Assembly: GCA_004194705.1 (NCBI GenBank)
Contig: SADC01001256.1
Location: forward strand, 434,001-498,000
DNA from: Ditylenchus dipsaci
Taxonomy: Eukaryota; Nematoda; Chromadorea; Rhabditida; Anguinidae
Direction: 5' to 3'
DNA: 64,000 nt
How positions within the stretch are numbered: the stretch's first letter is position 1; every line of letters begins with the position of its first letter. The notes under the pieces were generated by a model, which searched no databases, had not been told where the DNA came from, and worked only from the letters and a program-made list of their open reading frames with translations. The translations under genes and the position numbers were made by a program. Below are positions 31,656 through 43,129 of this stretch, in pieces.

Positions 31656-32177
31656 TCCGGTTCTTCCCACCATCCAGAGCCAGTCCATGCGCAGTTTGAT
31701 TTGGGAGCGTGCTGCCAGGCCATCCATCTTGCTGAGCCGGTGTCTCTACTCCATGAGGTGCGGGGATCCAGCTGTTATCCGTCAATTCGTTGCTGCCACC
31801 CAAGACGCGAAGACCAGAAGTCGGAACGGTAGTTGGTTTAGAACCCGGGTCACATGCACTAAACTTAAAATCGCCCACAGTATCGGTACGCCACACAGGC
31901 TTCATGCTTTCACTATCAACGGTACGGGTGACCTCAATCAAACCCTTATCCACAATCACACTATCACCAACGGTACGGGACTCAGCCCTAATCAACGGTC
32001 CTACTTGATCGGTCACGAATATGGCGGGTGCGCCTCGCTCAAGTATTTCCCGGATCTCACGCAAACGGTCAGCAATCTGCTCGGTAGCGGTCGCTCCATT
32101 AAGGGTAGCTGCTTGAGCAATTCGCCCACCCACACAACAGTACCTCCATCAGGAGTTTTTCCAAAGATTTGACTCAT
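31579..32177 (-). pseudogene. GC-rich ORF of unknown origin, one frame break
   Basis: This stretch is visibly richer in G and C than its surroundings. On the minus strand an ATG at 32177 gives MSQIFGKTPDGG and then, after a one-base frame change near 32130, about 150 codons remain open: QIADRLREIREILERGAPA, IFVTDQVGPLIRAE, SRTVGDSVIVDKG. The composition (Asp, Glu, Arg, Val, Ala, Gly) is that of a folded protein, and the opposite-strand frame is not. I do not recognise the family and see no domain motif. It abuts the right array of the MULE and its open frame runs into the array. Possible explanations are gene capture by the element or a foreign insertion. Confidence 0.45.
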
Positions 32178-32584
32178 CACAAATAATCGAGAGCACAAAA
32201 GTTTTAATCACAATTTAGATTCACCGAGGAACGGAGAAATAATGATTTCAAACCCTAGGGCCGACAACTTATTCGGTACGAGACAAAACGGGTTTAAACT
32301 AGATTAATTTCTAGAGTTTACTTTTGACGGTCAATATCTATTTCAAACGGGTACTTTTGGCGCCAACGGTCACATGTGGGATTTCGCAAATCCCCCTCAC
32401 CTTACAATAAGTACTGTAAATTCTCTAATTAGCCGACCCTCTCCGATAGGGCTTGTATCTCACACCAGATAAATTATTTTGCAAAACTTTTATTCGGTCT
32501 AACAGCTCGCACTAGCTCTACCAATATAACCGATATAACGAACATTTTTTCAAAATTTTGCAATCAAACATACCCTTTTCGCCG

Positions 32585-32790
32585 CGTAACTTTTACCATG
32601 TTTTGGTCACTGGAGCTGGGCAAAAAAGCCTCTATATGCATTTTATGATCAAGAGTACTTCTCGGAATCATGTCTAAAGTAAGTGAGTGCGCGCATCTCT
32701 AACTCTCAAGACCCTGCGCACCCTTCAGTATGACTATCAGTATGCCCTTCAGTATGACGAAACCTTCTATATGACTAACATTTTTCAAAA
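32585..32790 (+). repeat. Dispersed repeat DR, copy at start of duplication B
   Basis: Matches 80-285 almost exactly; it diverges at the same point where copy A carries the piggyBac-like relic. Confidence 0.85.
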
Positions 32791-32937
32791 ATTTTAAATA
32801 GAAAAGTGTCAATGTAACATACAATGTCGAACTTGAGCGAGAGGAGCACATTACAAAGGGCGGTAAGCAGAGAAAATACCGCATTGATGATAGAATGACA
32901 CGCGTTCACTTGCGCAATATCAGGCGAACATAGTAAA

Positions 32938-33047
32938 ATCTCGATACAACGAACGCTTTATTTAGTGGTTACAACACCTCGGTATAACAAACCCTCGACA
33001 TTACGAAGATTCTTTCCGTCCCCAAAGGGTTCGTTGTATCGAGAGAG
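32938..33047. mobile_element. MITE, 'tacaacgaac' family
   Basis: 'ctcgatacaacgaacgcttt' faces 'gggttcgttgtatcgagaga'. It replaces the middle of protease exon 4 in copy B; outer CAGTC ends are not preserved. Confidence 0.6.
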
Positions 33048-33048
33048 A

Positions 33049-33830
33049 CCACCATATGTAAAGACTCCGGCTTTCACATTCTGATCACTGCCATGCTGAG
33101 ACAGGTACACCTTAACTTTTTTACTTACCAAATCAACATACTCAAATTTATTTTACGGTCAAGGTGGGTTCATCCAGCAAGTTTTGATCAATAGCATTAT
33201 AAGAGGTGGCTTAATATGGTCATCAGCTATGGATTGAAATGCCAGTCCTAGTATGCCGTCAACATGAATATTTCAAAGAAAGGTGCGATTTCGGTAGCCA
33301 ATCCAAAGGTGGTGTTATGAACTTCTAGTTGAGGACCGTCAGCGTCTCCAAACTATCTCACGATTCAGAAATGTTCATTTCATAATAAAACTAACCTTAA
33401 GACATCCACCCCCAAATAGCCTTTTGCAAAGCCTGCAAAGCCTGTTCCGTACTGAATAGAAAAGTGACGTCCATCAGATTTATAAGAGCTAGAAATGCTG
33501 CTAAGAAACTAAACAATAGCAATTCAATTGCCTTTCTAAATTAAGGCAAACCAAATTTTTGGAGTTGCAAGCGTTGCTGGCTGAATTCTCATATGCTTGT
33601 TGGGCTTCCTCGCCACAACAAGCTGGTGGACAAAAGAAGTCGCAGAGATCTGCATCTGTGCAAATTCTTTCACATTCTTCCTCAGAGCTACAAGAGTTGT
33701 CCGGAACCCAAAGATTTGCAGAACCAGTGTCTAGAATGACACGAAATGGCTGCTGCGGATTGCCTGAAGAATTTTTATACAGTCGATTCTCGATTTGAGG
33801 ACACCTCAAAAGTTCGTTCCCACCTAGGTC
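33049..33830 (-). pseudogene. Aspartic protease pseudogene (copy B)
   Basis: Same exons as copy A on the minus strand: DTGSANLWVPD and the Cys-rich insert (33810-33560), the flap exon (33490-33400), DGILGLAFQS (about 33350-33170) and the 5' half of exon 4 (33120-33049). The first catalytic motif DTG is intact. A base is missing within PPLINAI ('cattataag' for 'catttataag'), and exon 4 ends at the MITE. The lesions differ from those of copies A and C, so decay was independent after duplication. Confidence 0.85.
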
Positions 33831-35004
33831 CAATACTTTTGTATACTTATACTTTAGCCTATACTTTAGCCTATACTTTAGCCTGATTTTTAATTTTTTT
33901 GCCAGATTTGTTTGACAGTCTGGTTGCAAATATCGCAAGGATTCCGATTTTGCCGATCGTTTTTTAGTAACTAAACAATTTTACTTCAAAAATCTCTGCT
34001 CTTGAATCGAAGTTTTGTTTTTTTGAATAGTAAAATTATTTAGTTATTAAAGGACCATGAAAATTAATAAGCACAGCAATTTGGAAATTTTGAATTCGCG
34101 CGGGACCACCCTGATTTTGTCAATAATATTTTAGAATTGTTTTTTGTTTGCATGTAAAATTTTTCAAAATATAGAACTGTTTACTAGTCGGGCCCAACGT
34201 TGATCGACACTGCCAGATCGGACGACTTATCCTACTTACACTGCACCATAACAACTAATACAAGTTGATGTTAAACATCTACTCATAAATAGTATTCAAA
34301 TTTTAAATGCACACAAAAAAAAATTAATTCAAAAACATTATGGACAAAATGAAGGTGGTCCCGCGCGAATTCGAATCCCGCAAATCGCTGTGCTTATCAA
34401 GTTTCATGGTCCTTTAAAAAACAATCGGTAAAATCGGAATCCTTGCAAAACAGAACTGGTAACCCCCAGTCTCCCGCGGCTCGGCATCGAAATGGGCGTG
34501 TCCGGTTTGCGGATGCTAAATGAGATTTGTCACTCAGAAATGGTCATAAATTTTTTTAATTTATTAAAAAAAAATCTGTTTTTTCCATCTTCTAGCTAAG
34601 ATTCAGGGCTACCAGATAAGCTATTGATAAAGTAGATATTGTTTAAAAAAATTGAGATAAAAAAGAATCCGCCTAAGCGTTCTCACTCGAATTTGCTGCC
34701 AGATGTTTTCGATGATGCTTTTAATGCTGGTTGTTAGCTACAAGATAGAAATAACAGAAAAAGTTTTGAAAAATTAAAAAAAATTATGGCCACAAATCTC
34801 ATTAAGCATCCGCAAACAGCATCCTCATTGTGTTTGAAGTCAAACACAAAATTGGTCTCATTGTTTGTAAAGCAAGTAATAGTTTGACACTGATCTGAAT
34901 TTTTTACTTTAAAATGAAAAATAATTTCACAGAAAAAAATTAGAGCCAAAGATAAGCCTAAGCGAAAAATAGTCAAAAAGCTTTTTCGCACAGCTCTGCG
35001 GGCA

Positions 35005-37171
35005 TTACAGGTCAGTAGACTCAGCACTACTAGATATGTGTGTTTGCTTGGTCATTATTGGACGCACAGGGCCTTTTCTTTGAGCCATGGCCTCTGGTGT
35101 ACTTATCACTTTTGGAAGAGCACTGTTTAACAGACTCACATCCAAGGACAAAGAAGATGATTGGGTACCAAGGCCGCAAATAGCTGTGAAGTGACTCTTT
35201 TGAGCCATCATCATTCTGAGGGTTGGAGGACGGGGACTCTGTCCTCGTTGTTTTCTCCGTAGACTGCTTGTGGAAGAACTGTTTGATGATGATTTTGATG
35301 TGGTTGCTTGCTTTTTACAGGACTGCTGGTCAGCAAATTTTAAATGCTTTGGTGCAGCAGCGAAATCCACGCTAGTATGAGAAGTCATTTTCTAAAAAAA
35401 ATTCAATAATTTATGAAAACATTGAAAACAAAACCGTGTTTTTTTGTTGTGGACACTTTAAGAAAGATGCCATCGATTGTTGAGCGATTTGCTTTTGCAG
35501 GTCTGCCACTGGAGACCTAGTGAGTTGTCTACTAGGAGCACCCATGCTGATTGATCTCTTGAATCGTGGCGTTGTGGCTGTTGAACAATCTCTTGACTTG
35601 CCTCGTCTCAGTTTACCTTTCTGTGGTCTTTTATTCTTCTTTACATTTTGTACAACATTTTGTACTACATTTTGTACATCACTATTGATCTTGCAGGTGA
35701 GTTTCCTAACGTCAAGGAGGAAACAGCTGCAGCTATGCGAGAGCTCCTAAGCGCTAAGTCTGTGCTTCTCTGAAAGAAACATTACTTTAGACTATAATGG
35801 AAATAAGTAATTAACCCAAAGCTATTCTCGTGTGACTGTACATTTTGTCCGTGATTGCCACGCTTAAGGTGGACCAAGCACTAGCAGCTAGAGGGTAAGC
35901 TCGCACACATTCCTGTGAGAACATCACTTCAGCAAAACACTCGCCCAATTTATGGAAGATTTGTCGGTCAAAGCCCATAGGGATTAGTTTAGCATGGGCT
36001 CGTCCTAAGCAGTGAATTTATTATTGAACTAGTGAGTATTATCAATGTATCACATAATATCATGTTTTTCTGAGTTCATGTCAAGAAAGTCTTATACTAC
36101 CTTAAATCGGTTCTCATCCAATGTTTGTTGAGCTTTTTTGACATGAACAAGCTGATCCATCTTTGTGATGGCATTAAATTTCCCGGTACAATTTTAAATT
36201 TTGGATGAGGTCGGGATAAAAGATAAAACCCCGTAAATTCTCTAATTAGCCGATCAGTAGGTTTATTTTTAAGCCCTTCGAAAATCTGAAAAATTTGGAG
36301 TCGATGTCCAGATTTTTGAATGCTTAACCCAAATTGAAAAATAGGAATCCGTAGAGTTAGTGCGAGTTAAGAAAAACCAATAAAAGTTTTAAACAATAAA
36401 ATTATCTGGCCTGAAATATAAGCCCTATCGAAGAGGGTCGGCTGATTAGAGAATATACAAAACATTTATATTTTTCTGCCCAACCTAGACTTTTTAAAGT
36501 TTTAATAAAAAGCTATATATTATAAGACTCTTAGCTTGCCTATAGTTGCAGGATCCCAAGCAGGTTTAAAATGCTCATTACATCTGAGTTTTTGGTAACC
36601 AGCTCGTCGAATATCTATTTTATATCCGTTATATTAATCTGGTTTGATTAGTTGACTGTTTCAAATCAATCACTTTTTCCATAATTTTAAGAGTGCCTCT
36701 GCCAGACGTTTTCGGAGCTTCTGACAGACGTTTCCAGGTCATTCTGAGAGCTCTTCTCTGTGAAATTTTGGATTGATTTCAGTATTTTATAAAAAAAATT
36801 GGGCTAAAGATTCACATGTGTATCAGTAAGTCGAGTGTTCAGCTCAGTCACAAACTGGTGCAAAGCCAAATAGGCATGCTGGTGGTCAGCCATGCCTTTG
36901 CTTTCTTCTCCTGGACTGCTACCACCTATATCTTGTTCACTTTGACCGAAAACAGCTCCCAAAGTGCCCATGGAGCGCCCGCAACCACCAGGCAGGGATG
37001 ACCCTCCTCTTTCACCTAATTTTTTTTGTCTTTTGGATGAATTTAAATGTAAAGCGAACCGTAGACAAAGTTATTCGATGAATTCTGCTCACTCTCACCG
37101 ATAGCTGCATACTCATCGTTAAGTTGCTGGATCAGCTTTCTTCGCTGGATGGCTTCTTTTATTCGCATCAT
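35005..37171 (-). pseudogene. Globin 2, copy B (E-F region deleted)
   Basis: Exons 37171-37099, 37015-36816, 36757-36674, 36614-36540, 36004-35820, 35769-35683, 35620-35435 and 35391-35005 have the same lengths as copy A. It carries the same 145-bp deletion in exon 4, so that loss happened before the duplication. In addition the exon 5 donor has changed from GTGGGT to TTGGGT, so the splice would fail. The tail exons stay open and identical, including LQKQIAQQSMASFLK, whose Q-x-x-M-x-x-F-L spacing resembles a PCNA-binding box (weak). Neighbours on the same strand are globin 1 upstream and the protease downstream. Confidence 0.88.
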
Positions 37172-38302
37172 CTTGCTAGTGTTCACAAAAAGGAAAATAA
37201 TAAAGTTCAAATACAATAGTTATACAGTCTTAACACTCCGGCTTTCAAGCGGACTGATTGAGATTCCTGACTCGGAATTTCACGCTGAATACGATAGTAC
37301 CTACCGTTTATGCTTTGCACCGTGATAATGTGGGCTAAGTGACAAATTGTCATGGTAAAAATTTAGCCATTATCCGCAGGTTTTGAAGTAAAGCACAATT
37401 ATTGTCATACTACACCTAGGCCCACAGCATACTACAGGGATGCCCAAATTTTTTGAACAATTTCTTTTGCTCATAACTTTTTGAAATCTTGCTGTTATGA
37501 CTGGATCTTTTTTTATTCAAAAGAGATTGAAATTTATATTTTATCATGTAAAGGACCCGAAAATGGAAAGTGGGAAGCTTTAAGCCCGCTATTTTGAGCT
37601 GAAATTGGTGATCTCTGGGTAGTCAGAGAATTCGCACTTCGACTTCACAACTCAATTGTGGCTACCGCATCAGTGTGGTCGATTCAATTATAAAAATTCT
37701 CTTGAATTATCAAAGTAACTGTAGCTTACTACTCTTTGTTAGACTATTTTTTGAATTTTTTTCATTTGTTTTTTGTATGAAAATTGTAAATTTGGTAGCA
37801 TCCAAGTTTCGTAAGTAAAGTTTTTAAGTTTACTTTTCATGAGACTCCGAGTGCAGTAAAAACCCATGAATTTCGAAGTTCAAATGACCGGCCAAATGAG
37901 GCTAGGACACTTGGCTACAGACAGTTGGCTCCATTTTTTGATTGTTCACGGAAATAATGTTACTTAAAAGACCCAAAAATGTACCCAACTGTCTGTAGCC
38001 AAGCGTCCATGTAGCCAAGTGTCGTTTTACCCGGCCAAGTTACCGAGTTCGACATCTCTTTTACACCCTTTTTTCAAGCTTTTGCTAGTCTTTTTTTGAC
38101 AGTCTGGTACCAAGTATTGAAAATATTCCGGTTTTGCCGATTGTTTATACATCGATTAAAAAACAGGGTTTTAGTTTAACCGAGTTTTTGCTTTTTTAAA
38201 GGAAAAATTTTGAATTTTAGAAAAATAATCCGTAAAATCGCAATCCTTGCAATATTTGCGGACAAACTGTCAAAACTTTTTTAAAAATGAAGGTGAAAAA
38301 AT

Positions 38303-38917
38303 GGGTACAGTCCGTTTGACCGTCATCATTTTGACCGTCAACATAATTTGACCGTCATCATTTTGACCGTCAACATAATTTGACCGTCACCATTTTGACC
38401 GTCACCATTTTGACCGTCAGCATAATTTGACCGTCGCCATTTTGACCGTCGTTTGAATGTGACCGACACTATTTTGTCTTTGGTTTTGTTTAAGACATTT
38501 ATTTCGTGAAGCTTTTACTCATTCGATGCAAACAGACTGAGTAAGAAAGAATGGTGTCAGGAAGTTGTGTTGGCGTTGAAAGATGTTTGAAATGTTGTTA
38601 AACGGTTCAATAAAATTACGGTGTTAGTCAAGGTTTATTATTCTTATTTAGTAATTGTTAGCCTGCGTTGCAAAAATTGCATCAAGATGTGTGATTCGAT
38701 CGTTATCTGTTCGAAATTCCTGACGGTCAAAATGGTGACGGTCAAAATAGTGACGGTCACATTCAAACGACGGTCAAAATGGCGACGGTCAAATTATGCT
38801 GACGGTCAAAGTGGCAACGGTCAAATTAAAATTACGGTCATTATAAACGACGGTCAAATATAAACGACGGTCAAAATTCCTGACGGTCAATTGGTGACGG
38901 TCAAACGGACTGTACCC
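38303..38917. mobile_element. MULE-like MITE with 'gaccgtc' array ends (copy B)
   Basis: 615 bp against 536 bp in copy A. Outer ends and core are the same, but the number and order of phrases in both arms changed after the duplication, with at least three new 'acgacggtcaaa' units on the right. Confidence 0.85.
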
Positions 38918-39502
38918 AAAAAAATGTCGGACCCTAGCTGGGGAAGAACTTCCGATCTTAAATATTCGTTGAATCTAGTTACGTTAAATCGAGTTTTAAC
39001 TGTAATGTAGTCCTTGGTTACCGCGTACAAGCTAGACTAGATCTAGGGCTTCACTATATCAAGGTCTGACTGTATGTGGCTTAGTGAATTTTGTTCTCGA
39101 CCGGTTAATTGTTCCGGACCAGTAAATTCTGTATTAAGACATCCTTCAAAAAGAGATCGCAGAACGACTCAGTAGAAGCATAACTGGTTGAGCTTGAATA
39201 ACGAATCGATTGAAGAATTCATCGGTAGAGAACACACTGTTGCAGAACAATTGTAGGGCCAACTATTTTCATAGTTTTATTTATTTTAAATCTAGAAAAG
39301 CTTTTTGTATTTCAGGGTTGTGTACTAAAGCGCTGTATTTTTTCCTATTTTTATCATTGGTTAAAGAAATAGCACATTAAAGGCGTGCCGTATTGATTTG
39401 TTGCAATGTAAATACAAAATTTTATTCGTATTGATTTTAACACATTCAAAATAAATTATGGCTAAACATTTTGGCTAAAAAATAAATAAATTTTGTAGCA
39501 AG

Positions 39503-39811
39503 TTACACAAATGTAGTTTGAGATGAAAAAAAGTTTTGCTGTGAGATAGAATTTTGTCTGATCTCAGCGGGTTGGCCATTGAAAGCTAGAAAGCGCTTGG
39601 AATTATTATTGCTATTGCATCTCAAGTCATTGTTGCTCTTTTTCTTTTCATTGAAAGCTTTTTCGTTGGTCTCATCCGACCAGTTAAAACGTTGATGTGA
39701 GTGGGAACGTTGATTGCATGATTTGAGCAATTCTCCATCTGACTTTCTTTGTTGCTGGTATTTTTGACCCAAGATAGCCATTGCATTTGCTAGATTCATT
39801 GGCACAGGAAG
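39503..39811 (-). CDS. Exon X (copy B)
   Basis: 309-bp terminal exon, minus strand, open and equal in length to copies A and C. It begins LPVPMNLANAMAILGQKY after acceptor AG and ends SSQTTFV plus stop. Lies between globin 1 and globin 2. No family recognised. Confidence 0.55.
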   Translation of the reverse strand, partial: LPVPMNLANAMAILGQKYQQQRKSDGELLKSCNQRSHSHQRFNWSDETNEKAFNEKKKSNNDLRCNSNNNSKRFLAFNGQPAEIRQNSISQQNFFSSQTTFV

Positions 39812-40239
39812 CTGTAAGGTTTTGTATAAAAGCAATTTTAAATGTTAAAGTAAAATAAGATCAAATTACTGATTTTAGTACTGGATTAAGGAGGGATTCC
39901 CCAGGGAAATACAACATCCGTAGTGCAATGGATGAGCATTAGTGCTTATGGTGCAAAATGCTGGTTCGACCCCACGTAGTGGCATGCTAGTTTTTTGTCT
40001 CTTTTGACCAATATGTATGGGTCGTAATTTGGGTCGTTTATTTCAAACCTGGCGTGAAAAAGTTGAAATAATTACCCCTATACATTGATCAAACAAAAAC
40101 GAACCTGCGCCCCATTTGGGCCACAAAGTTCATCCAGTACGGCACCAAGGCCGAATTTCCAAACAGCTGGAATATAGGCTCGTATTCGGAATCAGCGACC
40201 TCAATTACCCTTCGAAATTAATCATACAAGCCAACATAA

Positions 40240-40320
40240 ATAGCGTGCCACCACGTGGGATCGAACCTGCGCACCATTGTGGGCCATAAAACACTAAAGC
40301 TTATCCATTGCGCCACCGAT
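40240..40320 (-). repeat. tRNA-like arm without the hAT insertion
   Basis: Copy B version of 8823-8905, with A-box-like ATGGATAAGC and B-box GGTTCGATCCC on the minus strand. Its partner arm is near 39920-40000. Confidence 0.6.
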
Positions 40321-40455
40321 GCTGAATTTTTCAATAGAACAAAAGTAATTTAACTTTCCTCCTCCTTTTAAGTGACCGAATCGACAGAAAAACAACATGT
40401 GAATTTGAAATTATCTAGTTATCTAGCTGATGTTATATTGCAATCTAATTAATTT

Positions 40456-42941
40456 TTAGGTTACCGTTTTAGCAGCCAAACAAGCTGACTGACTCTGTTG
40501 ATTCACAACCTTAGCTTTGGCAGGTTGAATTTGCAGTTTAGGCAAAGGCATAGGCAAAGGAGACCTATCAGCTATAGCTGGACAGCCAAGCGAAAACTTT
40601 ACTGGTTGCTTTTCCACAGTAGTAGCTATAGGATCTATTTGGTTGCAAGAACCGGGTGGTACAAGGAGAGGTCTTGATCTAAATCGGAAATTAACCAGAG
40701 GAACCACCGATAAGTTGCGGGGAGCCGAACGCAGACGATCAATTAGAGCAGCCACCATTATAGTCCACGCCCTGCAAGCGTCTGGGAATCCACGAAGACA
40801 GTCCTATGCAGAATTTTTGAAGTTCTTTGCGAAATGTAAATATTAGAATCTGCAATACCTGCACCACAATTCCATCGATCAAACAGACGCCTAACTTGTC
40901 CCACATAGCCGCTTTAAATCCATACCTTTTCAAATGAGCATGATAGCAGCCTACAAATGAAGCTAGTGTAAAAAACTTTTATTATACTTTGACCTCACCA
41001 ATTCTGTCGATATGATCAAATATTTCTTGAGGAGCTTTCTCCAATGACTGGACTACCTGACTGATCAGACTCACAAAGAAGTGTATATGGTCTCTAAGGG
41101 TGGCTATTGAATTGGAATTGGCAGCATTAGCACATGTGGTCAAACTTCCAGTGTCTGAATGTCTTCTGGTCTCGGGGTTACGTCTGGCTACGAAATCTGT
41201 ACAATCTGCCATGGAATCCACAAAAGCAGATCGGTAGAACACATCTTTTAGAGTCTTCTCTTTCTAAAAAAATTCTACTACATGAACTTTGCCAAAAGCA
41301 ATACTGCACCTAACAAGGAAGGTATCCTGACTGTGACCTGGGAAAATTTCAAAAAAAATTTCTATGCGCATATTTTTTCAGATGAACCTGAATTCCCTTG
41401 GCTTTCCGCCTCTGAAAAAAAAATAAAATTTTTGAAGAATGACCATAAGCCATGGGTCAGTTACGAAAACCGTGATCCTAGTTGGAACGCCGCCGTTTCG
41501 GCGCCGATCGCCGCCGGATATTTTGTTCATGAGTTTTCAGAAATAATGGGTTGCAAGTGGCACATCTTAAGGCCAATTTGAGTTGCTCTACAAGATAGGC
41601 CAGGATCAGCGGGACTTTTATGTGATAGAATTTTCGAGCGTCGGGTGGGTGGCGAAAAATTTGCGAAAAGTGGCTAAAATATACTTTTTTCGCCGCCAAC
41701 CGGGCGGTTAAAATTCTATCACATAAAAGTCCCGGCGGTTTTGGTCTATCTTGTAGAGGAACTCAAATTGAACCCATTGCGACCAATTATTTTTGAAAAA
41801 TCGTGAAGAAAATGCCCGACGACAATTGGTGCCGAAACGGCGGCGTTCCATCTATGACCATGATATGGGTGAAAACCACGATATACAGGTATCATGGTGT
41901 TTAGAAATTTGGACGCTACTGGCTTATACTCCCCCCCCCCCCAAAAAGCTACTTTCTTATACCCCCCCCCCCAAAAATCGGACCTACTGTCATATACCCC
42001 CCCCCCAAAAACCGACTTTTTTGGGAGTGTCTAAAAACCATTTTTATGCAATAATTTTGCCATAAAAGGGACCAGAAAAGCAGTTAAAAAGGATTATGGG
42101 CTGTATTGGGATGGGAAGGGAATGATACAGGGGCCACTTTTTTTAGCTGCTTTACCATGTTTTTCAACTCGAGCCGTGGCAAAAATAGACTCTATATGCA
42201 TTTTATGATCAAGTGTACTTCTCGGAATCATGTCTAAGGTAAGTGCGTGCGCGCATCTCTGTACTTCTCGGAATCATGTCTAAGGTAAGTGCGTGCGCGC
42301 ATCTGCATACGCAGAAATTTTTTTGATCGAAGTTTCTTTAGATCACAGTCAAGGTCCATTCCTTGTAAATTAAAAAAGTTGTTCTAGTTTTTAATAATTT
42401 TTTAGTTATATTTTAAGCTATTTTTAAAACCCAAGGAAATTTTTTCTAAATAGCTACATTCTTTATTTCTACTAAAAGTTAAAATTAAATTCACTTACGC
42501 ATTCAAACTTTTCAAAAACACGTTCCATAATTGCAAATATGCCTCTGCAATTAGATCTGGGTGAGTCACAAAGTCTACTCCAAGTGACTTTTAAGGCGCG
42601 CACATGTTCCATTTTCAAGTTCCATGCAGTCGCCTGCAACAATAAAATTACAATAAAAAAAATGTGAAAGCGTACTAAAGTATATTTGAGCACAGGCACT
42701 GATCCAGATCTTTTGCGAGCTTCCAGCAAAGCAGCCGCTGCAGCTCCACTACCTGTCCCAAAACCCCGCTTGACATGAGGTAAGGCAAGGGACTAGCAGC
42801 TCTGAACTGCAGAGAAATCGGTTCTCCATTGGAGATGGATGCAGCTCTAGGAGCAATTGGTAGGGGTAACAGGGAAATCACACTTCCATGCCGGCTGCCA
42901 ACGCTACAGCTACCTGGTGGAGGCTTTTTACGAGGAGTTTG
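40456..42941 (-). CDS. Globin 1, copy B (near-complete)
   Basis: Six exons agree in phase: 42941-42882 (TPRKKPPPGS), 42792-42676 (GSGAAAAALLEARKRSG), 42633-42499 (helix A-B: MEHVRALKVTWSRLCDSP, ERVFEKF), 41263-40999 (FYRSAFVDS, then TLRDHIHFFVSLISQVV; a His in DHIHFF is a candidate distal ligand), 40950-40859 (CYHAHLKRYGF with the proximal-His candidate, DKLGVCL) and 40803-40456 (AWTIMVAALIDRLR, then a Pro-rich tail to KTVT). Together 338 codons; a 5' exon with the start codon was not found. The fold matches nematode globins with extended termini, which often serve oxygen sensing or redox roles rather than storage. The long third intron (42498-41264) holds a foldback, C-tracts and a DR copy. 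No frame break is seen, so it may be active. Exons 1-2 are less certain than the rest. Confidence 0.82.
41485..41860. mobile_element. Foldback, 'ggaacgccgccgtttcggc' ends
   Basis: 'tggaacgccgccgtttcggc' near 41483 faces its inverse near 41835. A nested inner pair ('aagtcccgcggtttt'-like, 'tatgtgatagaattttcg') lies between. In globin 1 intron 3. Confidence 0.7.
41928..42008. repeat. Three poly-C tracts in a tandem unit
   Basis: Runs of 9-13 C, each followed by 'aaaa' and about 20 bp, repeated three times. Such tracts may carry assembly or length error. Confidence 0.85.
42150..42310 (+). repeat. Dispersed repeat DR, with internal tandem
   Basis: The DR start, with the 'cttctcggaatcatgtctaa' to 'gcgcgcatct' part present twice in tandem. 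Confidence 0.8.
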
Positions 42942-43129
42942 CTAAACGAAAATATTGGAGAATGTATAATCTGGTAGTTGACCAATAAACACAGGTTTGG
43001 ACTGCTATATCAGAAGGTTTATATAAAAAAATCAATTTTGCATAATCTTAGTTCGATCCTCACTGAAGAGTTTCTTCAATTTTCAAGGCAAGCGTTTTTA
43101 TACAAAACTTTCGTATTAAAAAAAACACC

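Larger units (their letters stand above)
32579..41079. repeat. Segmental duplication, copy B
   Basis: Same order and orientation as copy A without the hAT element. Unlike A it continues past 41079 into the upstream exons of globin 1. Confidence 0.93.

Noticed and set aside
31534..32172. 212-codon plus-strand frame
   Set aside because: Longest open frame there, but its Ser/Thr/Asn-heavy composition is less protein-like than the minus frame, and its first part is the MULE array.
41282..41581. 100-codon plus-strand frame
   Set aside because: It lies in a globin 1 intron and runs into a foldback arm; no homologue-like features or splice sites.
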